A stretch of 64,000 bases of DNA. It comes from Bacteroidota bacterium. Lineage in GTDB: Bacteria > Bacteroidota > Bacteroidia > UKL13-3. Location of the stretch: assembly GCA_025359805.1 (NCBI GenBank), contig JANYDU010000015.1, positions 1-64,000 on the forward strand, read 5' to 3'. Made by a program: the position numbers and the translations under genes. This document shows positions 1 through 9,166 of the stretch, one piece after another. A model generated the notes under the pieces. The model ran no database searches and had not been told where the DNA came from. It was given only the letters and a program-made list of their open reading frames with translations. How positions within the stretch are numbered: the stretch's first letter is position 1; each line of letters begins with the position of its first letter.

Positions 1-2082
1 ACATTTCACTCCATTTTTGCGCGCATCCTTCGTATCGAACATGATAAAATTGGTTACCCGCGCAACTTCACTATTTATGATACGGATGATGCAAAAAGTC
101 TTATCAAATCTATTGTAAACGAAATGAAGTTGGATGATAAAGTGTATAAACCTTCAGCCATATTAAACAGAATATCGGCAGCAAAAAATGCGTTAGTAAA
201 ATCTGCTGAATACAATGGAAACGATGAAAACACTCAGTATGATGAGGCATCGGGTAAACCTAAATTCGGACAAATATTTTCGGCCTATGAGGCTCGTTGT
301 TTTAGAGCAGGAGCAATGGATTTTGATGATTTGCTAATTAAAACCTATGAGCTGTTTCATAACTTTCCGGATGTGGTAAATAAATATCAACACCAGTTTA
401 AATATATTATGGTGGATGAGTTTCAAGATACCAACCATGCCCAATATGCTATTGTTAGAAAATTGGCAAAGGTGCATGAGAATATTGCTGTTGTTGGTGA
501 TGATGCGCAAAGTATTTATGCATTTAGAGGCGCAACTATCAAAAATATTTTAAACTTTCATAAAGATTTTCCTGATACCAAAGTGTTTAAATTGGAAGAG
601 AATTATCGCTCCACAAAAAATATAGTGGAAGCGGCAAATTCTATCATCAAACAAAACAAAGATCAAATAGAAAAGAAAGTTTTTACTTCTAATGAAATAG
701 GCGAACGCATTAGAGTTTTTCGTGCACTCACGGATAACGAAGAAGGAAAAATGGTGGCTTCATCTATTTTTCAGGAGAAGATGAATAGCCATGTGTTGAA
801 CAAAGATTTTGCAATTTTGTATCGTACTAATGCACAAAGCAGATCCATTGAAGAGGCACTAAGGAAAATAAATATTCCTTATAAAATTTATGGCGGACAA
901 TCATTTTATCAACGCAAAGAAATAAAAGATTTGATTGCTTATTTCCGTGTGGTTATTAACCCAAATGATGAGGAAGCATTAAAACGTATAATCAATTATC
1001 CAACTCGTGGTATCGGAAAAACAACTTTAGACCATTTGAGTGTGCTTGCCAATGAACATCAAAAAAGTTGGTGGGAAATTATGGGAAATGCAAATTATTA
1101 TGGAATAAAATCAGCAAATTTATTGCAAGATTTTGTGATGATGATTCGTAGTTTTCAAACAATGTTGGATAAAACAGCTTATGATGTGGCTATGCATATT
1201 GCCAAACAAACCAGTTTATTAAAATCATTGTATGAAGATAAAACGGTGGAAGGAATTGCTCGATATGAAAATATGGAAGAGCTATTAAATGGTATCAAAG
1301 AATTTAGTATTGATCAATTGGTGGATGATGATGGAGTGGTGAAGGCACGCACTTTACCTGAGTATATGCAAGATATTGCTTTGCTTACTGATGCTGATAA
1401 AGATAATGGTGAAGACAATGATAAAGTGAGTATGATGACCATTCATGCTTCAAAAGGATTGGAGTTTAGGTTTGTATATATTGTTGGATTAGAAGAAAAT
1501 TTATTTCCATCACAAATGGCTTTAAATAGCCGAAGTGAATTGGAAGAAGAAAGACGATTATTTTATGTGGCATTAACACGTGCTATGAAAAAACTAACAC
1601 TTTCATTTTCTACTTCTCGTTTCAAATTTGGAACCATGATTAGTTGTGAACCCAGTAGATTTTTACAAGAGTTGGATGCCAAACATTTAAATATTGAAGG
1701 CATGACGGGAAGTGGAAATAATGAACCACGAAATACTGGCTATAGGCAAGAATCTAAACCTGCTTATGGTGCTTATGGAAGAAGTTCAAGTGCATCAAAA
1801 CAAACAACAAAACCATCTACACCGCCACCAACTATTAGTGTTCCTAAAAATTTTAAACCCATTAATAAAGCAGTTGCTGCTCCACAAAATATTGATCCAA
1901 ATTTTGTGGGAGATGATACCAGTAAATTAGCAGTTGGGCAGCAAGTGGAACACCAACGGTTTGGAATGGGAACAGTTTTAATTATTGAAGGAGCTGGTGA
2001 TGGACGCAAAGCCAATATTGATTTTGCAGGCAATGGAAAAAAAATGATTGTATTGAAATTTGCAAAGTTGAAATTGATATGA
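1..2082 (+). CDS. UvrD/PcrA-type ATP-dependent DNA helicase (5' truncated by window edge)
   Basis: Superfamily 1 3'-5' DNA helicase used in repair and in clearing replication and transcription conflicts. The frame is open from base 1 (it begins Thr-Phe-His-Ser, the usual motif Ia region), so the N-terminal Walker A part lies upstream of the window and the ATG at 124 is internal. Motifs in order: DEFQD (near 415, motif II), GDDAQSIYAFRG (near 499, motif III), NYRST (motif IV), MTIHASKGLEF (near 1435, motif V) and EERRLFYVALTRA (near 1550, motif VI). After a Ser/Pro/Thr-rich linker of about 70 residues comes the PcrA-type C-terminal beta-barrel (VGQQVEHQRFGMGTV). The stop overlaps the start of the next gene (ATGA), suggesting translational coupling. 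PcrA and UvrD cannot be told apart here. Confidence 0.93.
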   Translation, partial: TFHSIFARILRIEHDKIGYPRNFTIYDTDDAKSLIKSIVNEMKLDDKVYKPSAILNRISAAKNALVKSAEYNGNDENTQYDEASGKPKFGQIFSAYEARCFRAGAMDFDDLLIKTYELFHNFPDVVNKYQHQFKYIMVDEFQDTNHAQYAIVRKLAKVHENIAVVGDDAQSIYAFRGATIKNILNFHKDFPDTKVFKLEENYRSTKNIVEAANSIIKQNKDQIEKKVFTSNEIGERIRVFRALTDNEEGKMVASSIFQEKMNSHVLNKDFAILYRTNAQSRSIEEALRKINIPYKIYGGQSFYQRKEIKDLIAYFRVVINPNDEEALKRIINYPTRGIGKTTLDHLSVLANEHQKSWWEIMGNANYYGIKSANLLQDFVMMIRSFQTMLDKTAYDVAMHIAKQTSLLKSLYEDKTVEGIARYENMEELLNGIKEFSIDQLVDDDGVVKARTLPEYMQDIALLTDADKDNGEDNDKVSMMTIHASKGLEFRFVYIVGLEENLFPSQMALNSRSELEEERRLFYVALTRAMKKLTLSFSTSRFKFGTMISCEPSRFLQELDAKHLNIEGMTGSGNNEPRNTGYRQESKPAYGAYGRSSSASKQTTKPSTPPPTISVPKNFKPINKAVAAPQNIDPNFVGDDTSKLAVGQQVEHQRFGMGTVLIIEGAGDGRKANIDFAGNGKKMIVLKFAKLKLI

Positions 2083-2645
2083 AACGCGTAGCAGTTTACT
2101 GTGGTTCAAGCAAAGGAGATGAAGAAGTGTTTTCATCTAAAGCCAAAGAGCTTGCTCAAGTATTGTATAAAAATAATTTGGGTTTGGTGTATGGTGGTGG
2201 CAATGTGGGTTTAATGGGAGAGATTGCGGATGAAATGTTACGATTGGGTGGAGAAGTAATAGGTGTAATTCCTCAACGTTTGGTTGAATATGAAGTGGCG
2301 CATAAAGGACTAACTCAACAAATTATAGTGGATGACATGCATCAGCGCAAAATGAAAATTTTTGAATTGAGTGATGCCTGCATTGCCATGCCTGGCGGAG
2401 TGGGAACCATGGAAGAAATTTTTGAAGCCTTTACTTGGACTCAACTTGGGTTTCACAAAAAACCTGTTGGCGTGTTAAACGTAAATGGGTTTTATGATTT
2501 ATTAAACGCGTTACTCAACAATATGGTTGAGCATAAATTTTTAAAGCAAGAGCACAAAGAAGTATTATTGTTTGATGAAGATTGCAATAGTTTGGTTAAC
2601 CGAATAATCAACTATCAATTTGGTTATAAAGATAAATGGCTATAA
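2079..2645 (+). CDS. LOG family protein (TIGR00730, nucleotide 5'-monophosphate phosphoribohydrolase-like)
   Basis: 188 residues, full length for the family. It shows the Rossmann-like N-terminus (VAVYCGSSKGD), YGGGNVGLMG, and the LOG signature PGGVGTMEEIFE with the catalytic Arg/Glu environment. Family members hydrolyse nucleoside 5'-monophosphates or cytokinin ribotides to base plus ribose 5-phosphate; in bacteria the physiological substrate is often unclear. It overlaps the upstream helicase stop by 4 bases, so the two are probably co-transcribed. There is no lysine decarboxylase activity despite the older name of this family. Confidence 0.9.
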   Translation: MKRVAVYCGSSKGDEEVFSSKAKELAQVLYKNNLGLVYGGGNVGLMGEIADEMLRLGGEVIGVIPQRLVEYEVAHKGLTQQIIVDDMHQRKMKIFELSDACIAMPGGVGTMEEIFEAFTWTQLGFHKKPVGVLNVNGFYDLLNALLNNMVEHKFLKQEHKEVLLFDEDCNSLVNRIINYQFGYKDKWL

Positions 2646-2704
2646 TTATTTGATAACATTTAGTTTCAATAAAATAAATAAATTGCCCTCCTAAAATCAC
2701 AAAT

Positions 2705-3886
2705 ATGTTTTCAATTCTACACTCAATTCGCATTGCTGCAATTTTAATTTTTGTTCATTTATTTTTTGTTGAAAGTGCTTTTGCGCAAAAAGATTTCAAT
2801 AAAAAATCAGCATTACCATTGCCCGATCATATTGTGGTTTTAATTTTCGAAAATCATTCTTATGATGCCATTATTGGATCATCGGCAGCACCACATATTA
2901 ATGCACTTGCCAACGATTCTAATGGAGCATTATTTACCAATTCGTTTGCAATCGAACATCCAAGTCAACCTAATTATTTAGATTTATTTTCGGGAAGCAA
3001 TCAAGGAGTAACTAATGATAATGTTCCATCCAATTATCCTTTTACAACACCAAATTTAGCTCGTCAGTTATCCGATTATTACAGGAGTTTTAAAACCTAT
3101 TCAGAAAATTTACCAAACCAAGGTTATGATGGAGCATCTTTAAATTATTATGCACGCAAACATAATCCCGCAGCAAATTGGGTAGGTACAGGAACCAATC
3201 AAATTTCTAATTATGTGAATCAACCGCTCACTAATTTTCCTACAGATTATTCAACATTACCAACGGTTTCATTTGTAATTCCCACTTTAGTAAATGATAT
3301 GCACAACGGTACCGATCCAACTACAATTACAATTGGAGATACATGGATGTACAATAATTTAAATGGATATATTCAATGGGCAAAAACGCATAACAGTTTA
3401 TTGATTGTAACCTTTGATGAAGATGATAATTCGCCCGTAAATCAAATTACTACTATTTTTTATGGCTCAATGGTTAAGGGTGGGCATTACTCAGAAAACA
3501 TTACGCACTATTCTATTTTAAGAACCATTGAAGAAATGTACAATATTGGTTTTGCAGGAAATGCCGCAACAGCCAATACCATTTATGATTGTTGGAGATT
3601 GGTTGATCATACAGGAGTTTCAAATGCAGTAAATAATCAAAACACTTATCAAGTTTTTCCTAATCCTGCAAACGATAAATTGGATTTTAGTTTTGATAAT
3701 AATGAAGGAGTAATTGCTATCGAAATTTTAGATGCAATTGGTCGCAAAATGGATTCATATATTTTAGATGGTACAACAGAATTTTCTTTAAATACTTCAG
3801 CCTATTTTTCAGGAATGTTTTTTTATAATGTGATAAAAAATAACAAACCATTACAATCAGGAAAGTTTATTGTTCAACACAAATAA
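2705..3886 (+). CDS. Secreted phosphoesterase-family protein with T9SS C-terminal sorting domain
   Basis: 393 residues. An N-terminal signal peptide of about 27 residues ends at AFAQ. The body has features of the phosphoesterase family (PF04185; acid phosphatase/phospholipase C-like): DHIVVLIFENHSYD with the metal-binding Asn/Glu region, EHPSQPNYLDLFSG, and the later LLIVTFDEDD. From about residue 315 there is a type IX secretion sorting domain (starting YQVFPNPANDKL, ending GKFIVQHK), so the protein is predicted to be exported and attached to or released from the cell surface. Substrate is unknown: phosphomonoesters or phospholipids are possible. Its 3' end lies 6 bases from a convergent gene. 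Confidence 0.85.
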   Translation: MFSILHSIRIAAILIFVHLFFVESAFAQKDFNKKSALPLPDHIVVLIFENHSYDAIIGSSAAPHINALANDSNGALFTNSFAIEHPSQPNYLDLFSGSNQGVTNDNVPSNYPFTTPNLARQLSDYYRSFKTYSENLPNQGYDGASLNYYARKHNPAANWVGTGTNQISNYVNQPLTNFPTDYSTLPTVSFVIPTLVNDMHNGTDPTTITIGDTWMYNNLNGYIQWAKTHNSLLIVTFDEDDNSPVNQITTIFYGSMVKGGHYSENITHYSILRTIEEMYNIGFAGNAATANTIYDCWRLVDHTGVSNAVNNQNTYQVFPNPANDKLDFSFDNNEGVIAIEILDAIGRKMDSYILDGTTEFSLNTSAYFSGMFFYNVIKNNKPLQSGKFIVQHK

Positions 3887-3892
3887 AACCCA

Positions 3893-4381
3893 TCATTTCT
3901 TAATCTCTTCATCATTTTTGTTTGTTCTAATAACGGCAGCCACAATAGCAGAAGTGACTGTTCCCATTACCATTGCGCCCAATGCACTTTGCAACATATA
4001 GCTTTTCAAATTAAAATAATCTTTGGCCTGTTCTATGTTTAGCATTCCTTTTTCAACTGCGTAATTTTGAAAATCTGTAAAAAAATTTGGATTGATAAAT
4101 TTGTCAAAAATTAATATTACCAATGGACTTAACATAGCAATTATAAAGCTCATTAAAACGCCAGCCAAAAATGCTTCTCTAAATAAAATTTTTCCTCCCA
4201 AATCTTTTTTCTTGGCTCTAATACCCATCGCCATAATTGCAACAGAAGGAATAAAAATAAAATTGGAAACAATAGGGTGAAGATCTTTATAAATTGTTTG
4301 TAATCCACTCAATACTTCAATAATTAACCATACCAATTGCATGGCAATAAATATCAATGCGTATTTTAATTCTGTTTTCAT
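3893..4381 (-). CDS. DUF4199 domain-containing membrane protein
   Basis: 162 residues with four predicted membrane segments (about 5-25, 37-54, 70-95 and 130-150) and a charged, Lys/Glu-rich C-terminal tail. The arrangement matches DUF4199, a Bacteroidota-restricted integral membrane family of unknown function. Monocistronic, converging on the phosphoesterase gene and diverging from the DUF4290 gene. Confidence 0.75.
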   Translation of the reverse strand: MKTELKYALIFIAMQLVWLIIEVLSGLQTIYKDLHPIVSNFIFIPSVAIMAMGIRAKKKDLGGKILFREAFLAGVLMSFIIAMLSPLVILIFDKFINPNFFTDFQNYAVEKGMLNIEQAKDYFNLKSYMLQSALGAMVMGTVTSAIVAAVIRTNKNDEEIKK

Positions 4382-4489
4382 TTGATGAATGATTTTACCC
4401 CCAACGAAAGTATGAATTCGATTCTATTTTCATTCATTTCATTTTTTGTTTCAAAACATTAACTTGCACACCTTATTATAAATTATAGA

Positions 4490-5236
4490 ATGAAAGAGTC
4501 GTTGGAATATAATACAGAGCGCAACCATTTAGTTATTTCTGAATATGGAAGAAATATTCAAAAAATGGTTGAGTATGCGCTTAAAGAAACAGACCGAGAA
4601 AAAAGAAATAAATTAGCACAAGCTCTTATTGCATTAATGGGAAACCTCAATCCGCATTTAAGAGACATTGCTGATTATAAACATAAATTATGGGATCATC
4701 TTTTTGTGATTTCAAATTTTCAGTTAGATGTTGATTCTCCATACCCAATTCCTACTGCCGAAACCATTACAAAAAAACCTGAAGGACTAAACTATCCTCA
4801 AAATAAAATTCGCTTTCGTTTTTATGGTAAAAATGTAGAAATGATGATTCAAAAAGCTACCGAAATGGAAGATGGTCCGGTTAAAACGGCATACATCAAC
4901 ATGATTGGAACGTTTATGAAAAATGCTTGTCGAAATTGGAACGATGAAATGTTGGGCGATGAGCAAATTCTTTCTCATTTAGAAATGTTATCAGGCGGAA
5001 AAATTAAATTATTGCAAGGTGAAGATGTAGAGTTCAAAAGTTTTGAGCAACGCAATACCCCAAATCGTAACAAAAATTTTAAACACCGAAATAATGGAGG
5101 TGGGCAAAATAATAATAACGGAGGTCAACAAAATAACAATAATAATAATCGAAACCGACCGAACAACGGTGGTGGAGACAAACGAAATTTTAGGCCGTTT
5201 AAAAAAAATAATAACAACAATAATAGAGGCGTTTAA
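4490..5236 (+). CDS. DUF4290 domain-containing protein with Asn-rich basic tail
   Basis: 248 residues. Residues 1 to about 180 match DUF4290 (LEYNTERNHLVISEYGRNIQ; later LNPHLRDIADYKHKLWDHL), a soluble helical Bacteroidota family of unknown role. From about residue 185 the sequence becomes low complexity, made almost only of Asn, Gly, Gln, Arg and Lys (tracts such as NNNNGGQQNNNNNN), ending FRPFKKNNNNNNRGV. Such tails are often disordered and may bind nucleic acid, but that is inference. The stop codon lies in the loop of a strong terminator hairpin. Confidence 0.8.
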   Translation: MKESLEYNTERNHLVISEYGRNIQKMVEYALKETDREKRNKLAQALIALMGNLNPHLRDIADYKHKLWDHLFVISNFQLDVDSPYPIPTAETITKKPEGLNYPQNKIRFRFYGKNVEMMIQKATEMEDGPVKTAYINMIGTFMKNACRNWNDEMLGDEQILSHLEMLSGGKIKLLQGEDVEFKSFEQRNTPNRNKNFKHRNNGGGQNNNNGGQQNNNNNNRNRPNNGGGDKRNFRPFKKNNNNNNRGV

Positions 5237-5250
5237 AGCCTCTTTTTTTT
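5225..5250 (+). terminator. Rho-independent terminator overlapping the DUF4290 stop codon
   Basis: Stem AGAGGC (5225-5230) pairs with GCCTCT (5238-5243) across a 7-base loop, followed by a T run. The TAA stop of the DUF4290 gene (5234-5236) is inside the loop. Confidence 0.85.
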
Positions 5251-5322
5251 CGACAAAATAAAAATAACAACAGATTATATAGATTTATTTACAACTAAAT
5301 CTGTAGCAAAAAAATATTCATT

Positions 5323-8300
5323 ATGAAAGATTATAACTTCAGCGAAATAGAAAAAAAGTGGCAAGACTACTGGAGAAAAAATAGCATTTATAAAGTTACC
5401 GAAGATAAAAGCAAACCAAAATATTATGTGCTTGATATGTTCCCGTATCCAAGTGGTGCAGGCTTGCACGTTGGACATCCTCTTGGTTATATTGCTTCCG
5501 ATATTTATGCAAGATTTAAACGTTTAAATGGGTTTAACGTATTGCATCCAATGGGCTATGATGCCTTTGGTTTACCTGCCGAGCAATATGCTATTCAAAC
5601 GGGGCAACATCCTGCAATTACTACTGAGCAAAATATTAATAGATACAGAGAGCAATTAGATAAAATTGGGTTGAGTTATGATTGGAGTAGAGAGGTTCGC
5701 ACATCCGACCCTGCTTATTATAAATGGACACAATGGATTTTTATTAAACTGTTTCATTCTTTTTATAACTACGAAACCAACAAAGCTGAACCCATTAATA
5801 ACCTTGTTTATGTTTTTGAAAATGTAGGTTTCAGTGAAGAGATAAATAACACCCTCACCAAAAATATTGAGCATGATGTAAAATCATTTACTGCTGATGA
5901 ATGGAAATCATTTACCGAAAAACAACAGCAAGATATTTTGATGAATTTTCGGTTGGCATTTCTTGCCGAAAGTTATGTGAATTGGTGTCCCGCTCTTGGA
6001 ACTGTTTTAGCAAATGATGAAGTAAAAGATGGTGTGAGTGAGCGTGGCGGATATCCTGTTGAAAGAAAACTCATGATGCAATGGAGTTTGCGCATTACTG
6101 CGTATGCTGATAGATTATTATCCGACCTTGATAAGTTGGATTGGACAGAATCATTAAAAGAAACACAACGAAATTGGATTGGAAAAAGTGAAGGAACGAG
6201 TTTAAAATTTAGACTTCTTAGTTCAGAGTTCTTAGTTGAAAATAGAAATAATTTAGGAGGGACTTCAATTGAAGTCTTCACCACCCGCCCCGATACCATT
6301 TTTGGAGTTTCATTTTTAACACTTGCACCTGAGCATGAGTTGGTAGAAAAACTCACAACTCCTGATAGAAAAGAAGCTGTTGAACAATATGTAACGCTTT
6401 CAAAAAATAGAAGTGAACGCGAGCGAATGGCTGATGTAAAAAAGATTTCAGGAGAGTTTACTGGCTCTTATGCTATTCATCCTTTTACCGGAAAACAAAT
6501 TCCAATTTGGGTTGGAGATTATGTGTTGGCAGGTTATGGAACTGGTGCTGTAATGGCTGTGCCTGCTCACGATTCGCGCGACTATGCTTTTGCAAAACAT
6601 TTTGGTTTGGAATGTCCTGTTGTTATTTTGCCACCTGTTGATTGGGATTTTGAAGACCAATCGTATGATGAAAAAAATGGAAAAGCTGTTAACTCTGATT
6701 TTTTAAATGGATTAGAAACAAAAGCTGCAATTAAAAAAGCGATTGAGGAAATACAGAAACAAGAATTAGGAAAAGGCAAAACAAATTACCGTTTGCGTGA
6801 TGCCATTTTTGGACGACAACGATACTGGGGAGAACCCATTCCAATTTATTATAAAGATGGCATTGCCTATACATTAGAGGAAAATGAACTGCCTTTATTG
6901 CTACCCGAAGTGGATAAATATTTACCAACAGAAAGTGGCGAACCTCCATTAGCAAGGGCTAAAGATTGGAAGTATAAAAAGCCCCTCTCTAACTCTTCCC
7001 AAGGGGAGAGAACTAATCCTGCATATCAAACTGCTGCTTCTTCCATGTGGGATTCCTTAAAACAAAATGCACAAGAACACAGAAAGAATCCAACAGAAGA
7101 TGAAAGCGCATTATGGCAATATTTAAAAGGAGAACAATTAGGAGTTAAATTTAGAAGGCAACACGCTATCGGATTTTATATTGCTGATTTTGTTTGTCTC
7201 GACAAAATGTTAGTGATTGAAGTGGATGGAAAATACCATGAGCAACAAATTGTGGATGATCAATTGAGGGCAAACGATATTCAACAGCAAGGTTTTGAAA
7301 TTATCAGGTTTACCAATGAGGAAGTTTTAGTTGATACTGAAAATGTAATTGAAAAAATAAAAGCGAAACTTAACTCTCTTCCATCACGTAAGTCTGCGCA
7401 AGTCCTACACAACAAAGAAGATTTGGAAAGAGCTTCACACAAGTCTGGGCAAGGGGAGGATTTAGGTGGGGCTTCCTATCCCTACGAACATTCCACCATG
7501 CCCGGTTGGGCAGGTAGCTCTTGGTATTTTTTACGCTACATGGATAATAAAAACACCAATGATTTTGTAAGTAAAGAAGCTGTTGATTATTGGAAACAAA
7601 TTGATTTGTATGTAGGAGGAAGCGAACATGCCACCGGACATTTATTGTACTTCCGTTTTTGGACAAAATTTTTATTTGACCTTGGTTTGATTCCTTTTGA
7701 TGAACCTGCAAAGAAGTTGATCAATCAGGGGATGATAACTGGTAGAAGTAATTTTGTTTATCCAATTAGTTTTAGTATTTCGTTGAATGTTTCCCCTACT
7801 GGTACTGATGAGGAAGAGAATTTTAGAAATAAAATATTATTAGAAGAGCAAATTGCAGGAGAATTCGAAGTCTTTTATGTTTCCGAACTATACTATAAAA
7901 ACTGGGAATCGCATAAAGAGAGTGTGTTAAACAGAGTTAAAGAAGAGCTTAAGCAGCATATGATTAAGCGGAATTATTCTATCATTGAGGAAAGCATTCG
8001 GGTAAGAAAAATGCATGTCAACATTAATTATGTGTTAAATGATGTTCTTGATACTGGAGCCTATAAAATAAATGAACTGTACAATTATCCTGATGCTACA
8101 TTTATTCTTGAAGATGATGGTGAAAACCAAATTTATAGATGTGGTTGGGAAATAGAAAAAATGTCTAAATCAAAATACAATGTTGTTACTCCCGATGATA
8201 TTGTAGCTGATTACGGTGCCGATACATTACGTTTATATGAAATGTTCTTAGGTCCGCTTGAGCAAAGCAAACCATGGAATACACAAGGTATTGAAGGTGT

Positions 8301-8841
8301 TCATCGCTTCCTTAAAAAATTATGGAAATTGTTTTATGATGCTGATGGAAAATTAATTGTAATAGAAGGTGAGCCTTCAAAAAAAGAATTAAAATCGTTA
8401 CATAAACTCATTAAAAAAGTAGGGGAGGATATTGAAAATTTCTCATTCAATACATCCGTACCAGCATTTATGATTTGTGTAAACGAGCTCACTGAGTTAA
8501 AGTGTAATAACAAAAAAATACTCTTAGATTATTTGGTTTGTTTATCGCCTTATGCACCACATGTGGCTGAAGAGTTATGGGAAGCAATGGGAAATAAAAC
8601 AAGCATTACAAAAGCATACTTTCCTGCGTTTAATCCAGAATATTTAATTGAAGATTCTTTTAGTTATCCAATTTCAATTAACGGAAAACACCGCACCAAT
8701 ATTGAAATGGGAATGGATATGGCTCAAGCAGAAGTTGAGCAAATTGTATTAGCTGATGAGGTTGTACAAAAATGGTTGGAAGGTAAACAACCTAAAAAAA
8801 TCATTTTTGTAAAAGGCAAAATTGTAAATATGGTTATTTAA
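5323..8841 (+). CDS. leuS: Leucyl-tRNA synthetase with in-frame DUF559 insertion
   Basis: Class I synthetase charging tRNA-Leu in the cytoplasm. Visible: HIGH-type motif as HVGHPLG (residues about 49-55), the CP1 editing domain ([10 protein letters not shown]; later [19 protein letters not shown]), the tRNA synthetase core [28 protein letters not shown], and KMSKS ([11 protein letters not shown], near nt 8155). At 1172 residues it is far longer than a usual Bacteroidota LeuRS (roughly 920-950). Three stretches lack counterparts in the family as I know it: about 12 residues near 300 (nt 6214-6270), 165 residues K553-A717 (nt 6979-7473) encoding a DUF559 endonuclease-like domain, and about 75 residues (nt about 7770-8010) in the leucine-specific domain before KMSKS. 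Removing them gives about 920. The frame stays open throughout and no second leuS is in the window, so it is probably functional. The leader has an AT-rich hairpin (5281-5302). Confidence 0.95.
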   Translation: MKDYNFSEIEKKWQDYWRKNSIYKVTEDKSKPKYYVLDMFPYPSGAGLHVGHPLGYIASDIYARFKRLNGFNVLHPMGYDAFGLPAEQYAIQTGQHPAITTEQNINRYREQLDKIGLSYDWSREVRTSDPAYYKWTQWIFIKLFHSFYNYETNKAEPINNLVYVFENVGFSEEINNTLTKNIEHDVKSFTADEWKSFTEKQQQDILMNFRLAFLAESYVNWCPALGTVLANDEVKDGVSERGGYPVERKLMMQWSLRITAYADRLLSDLDKLDWTESLKETQRNWIGKSEGTSLKFRLLSSEFLVENRNNLGGTSIEVFTTRPDTIFGVSFLTLAPEHELVEKLTTPDRKEAVEQYVTLSKNRSERERMADVKKISGEFTGSYAIHPFTGKQIPIWVGDYVLAGYGTGAVMAVPAHDSRDYAFAKHFGLECPVVILPPVDWDFEDQSYDEKNGKAVNSDFLNGLETKAAIKKAIEEIQKQELGKGKTNYRLRDAIFGRQRYWGEPIPIYYKDGIAYTLEENELPLLLPEVDKYLPTESGEPPLARAKDWKYKKPLSNSSQGERTNPAYQTAASSMWDSLKQNAQEHRKNPTEDESALWQYLKGEQLGVKFRRQHAIGFYIADFVCLDKMLVIEVDGKYHEQQIVDDQLRANDIQQQGFEIIRFTNEEVLVDTENVIEKIKAKLNSLPSRKSAQVLHNKEDLERASHKSGQGEDLGGASYPYEHSTMPGWAGSSWYFLRYMDNKNTNDFVSKEAVDYWKQIDLYVGGSEHATGHLLYFRFWTKFLFDLGLIPFDEPAKKLINQGMITGRSNFVYPISFSISLNVSPTGTDEEENFRNKILLEEQIAGEFEVFYVSELYYKNWESHKESVLNRVKEELKQHMIKRNYSIIEESIRVRKMHVNINYVLNDVLDTGAYKINELYNYPDATFILEDDGENQIYRCGWEIEKMSKSKYNVVTPDDIVADYGADTLRLYEMFLGPLEQSKPWNTQGIEGVHRFLKKLWKLFYDADGKLIVIEGEPSKKELKSLHKLIKKVGEDIENFSFNTSVPAFMICVNELTELKCNNKKILLDYLVCLSPYAPHVAEELWEAMGNKTSITKAYFPAFNPEYLIEDSFSYPISINGKHRTNIEMGMDMAQAEVEQIVLADEVVQKWLEGKQPKKIIFVKGKIVNMVI
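6979..7473 (+). mobile_element. In-frame insertion in leuS: DUF559 (Vsr-like) endonuclease domain flanked by inverted repeats
   Basis: 495 bp, exactly 165 codons, between the LeuRS residues DWKYK and [10 protein letters not shown]. The left end AAGCCCCTCTCTAACTCTTC (from 6979) and the reverse complement of the right end, AAGCCCCACCTAAATCCTCC (from 7473 leftwards), share the AAGCCCC tip and a C/T-rich body, forming imperfect terminal inverted repeats. The left end also holds a small hairpin (CTCTTCCC-AA-GGGGAGAG, one mismatch). The core, LeuRS residues about 575-685, is DUF559: [18 protein letters not shown], then FYIADFV and [10 protein letters not shown], with D622, E633 and D635 as candidate PD-(D/E)xK metal ligands. 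DUF559 is usually a stand-alone protein of about 115-130 residues. This fits a small mobile repeat that inserts in frame and is tolerated on a surface loop. Confidence 0.75.
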
Positions 8842-8859
8842 GTAGTGAGAAGATATGAG

Positions 8860-8896
8860 TGATGAGTGAGTACAACGTCTCTCTACTCACTCATCA
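8860..8896. repeat. Inverted repeat downstream of leuS
   Basis: TGATGAGTGAGTA (8860-8872) and TACTCACTCATCA (8884-8896) form a perfect 13-bp stem with an 11-base loop; one more A-T pair and a G-T wobble extend it. No T run follows on either strand, so a terminator role is uncertain. Its sequence belongs to the GATGAGT family of intergenic repeats seen elsewhere in this window. Confidence 0.7.
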
Positions 8897-8906
8897 TTGC
8901 TCTCTA

Positions 8907-8999
8907 CTATATCATGTGCAACATGGCACCTAATAATATAACGCTAATGGCAATGGCTTTAAAAATCATTTGAGGCACTGCAAGTGTTTTAGTTTTCAT
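8907..8999 (-). CDS. Putative 30-residue membrane peptide
   Basis: ATG at 8999, stop at 8907, coding a 30-residue peptide: a basic start (MKTKTLAVPQ) followed by one hydrophobic segment (IFKAIAISVILLGAMLH). The basic-then-hydrophobic layout and the otherwise gene-free 325-base gap (8842-9166) support a real small ORF, but no homologue is recognised and codon evidence is thin at this length. The rest of the gap, 9000-9166, shows no gene or recognisable RNA. Confidence 0.4.
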   Translation of the reverse strand: MKTKTLAVPQMIFKAIAISVILLGAMLHMI

Positions 9000-9166
9000 A
9001 CCCGTTTAGAATTAATGTTCTGCACTTACTTACGAAACTTCGTGCCATTTAGTTTAACGGTTTTGTCAATATTCTATGACACCCTTATTTATCAGGACTT
9101 AAAAGTTTTATTTAAATAGAGATTAATTATTTTTTAGGGCCAATATTTCAAAATCCTTGTATAAAA

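Noticed and set aside
5281..5302. Possible T-box or attenuator in the leuS leader
   Set aside because: Only a 7-bp AT-rich hairpin without a following T run or T-box consensus; too weak to call a regulator.
7370..7711. 113-codon antisense ORF across the right end of the leuS insertion
   Set aside because: Considered as a possible gene carried by the element, but the product has no nuclease or other motif, while the sense frame encodes DUF559 and LeuRS.
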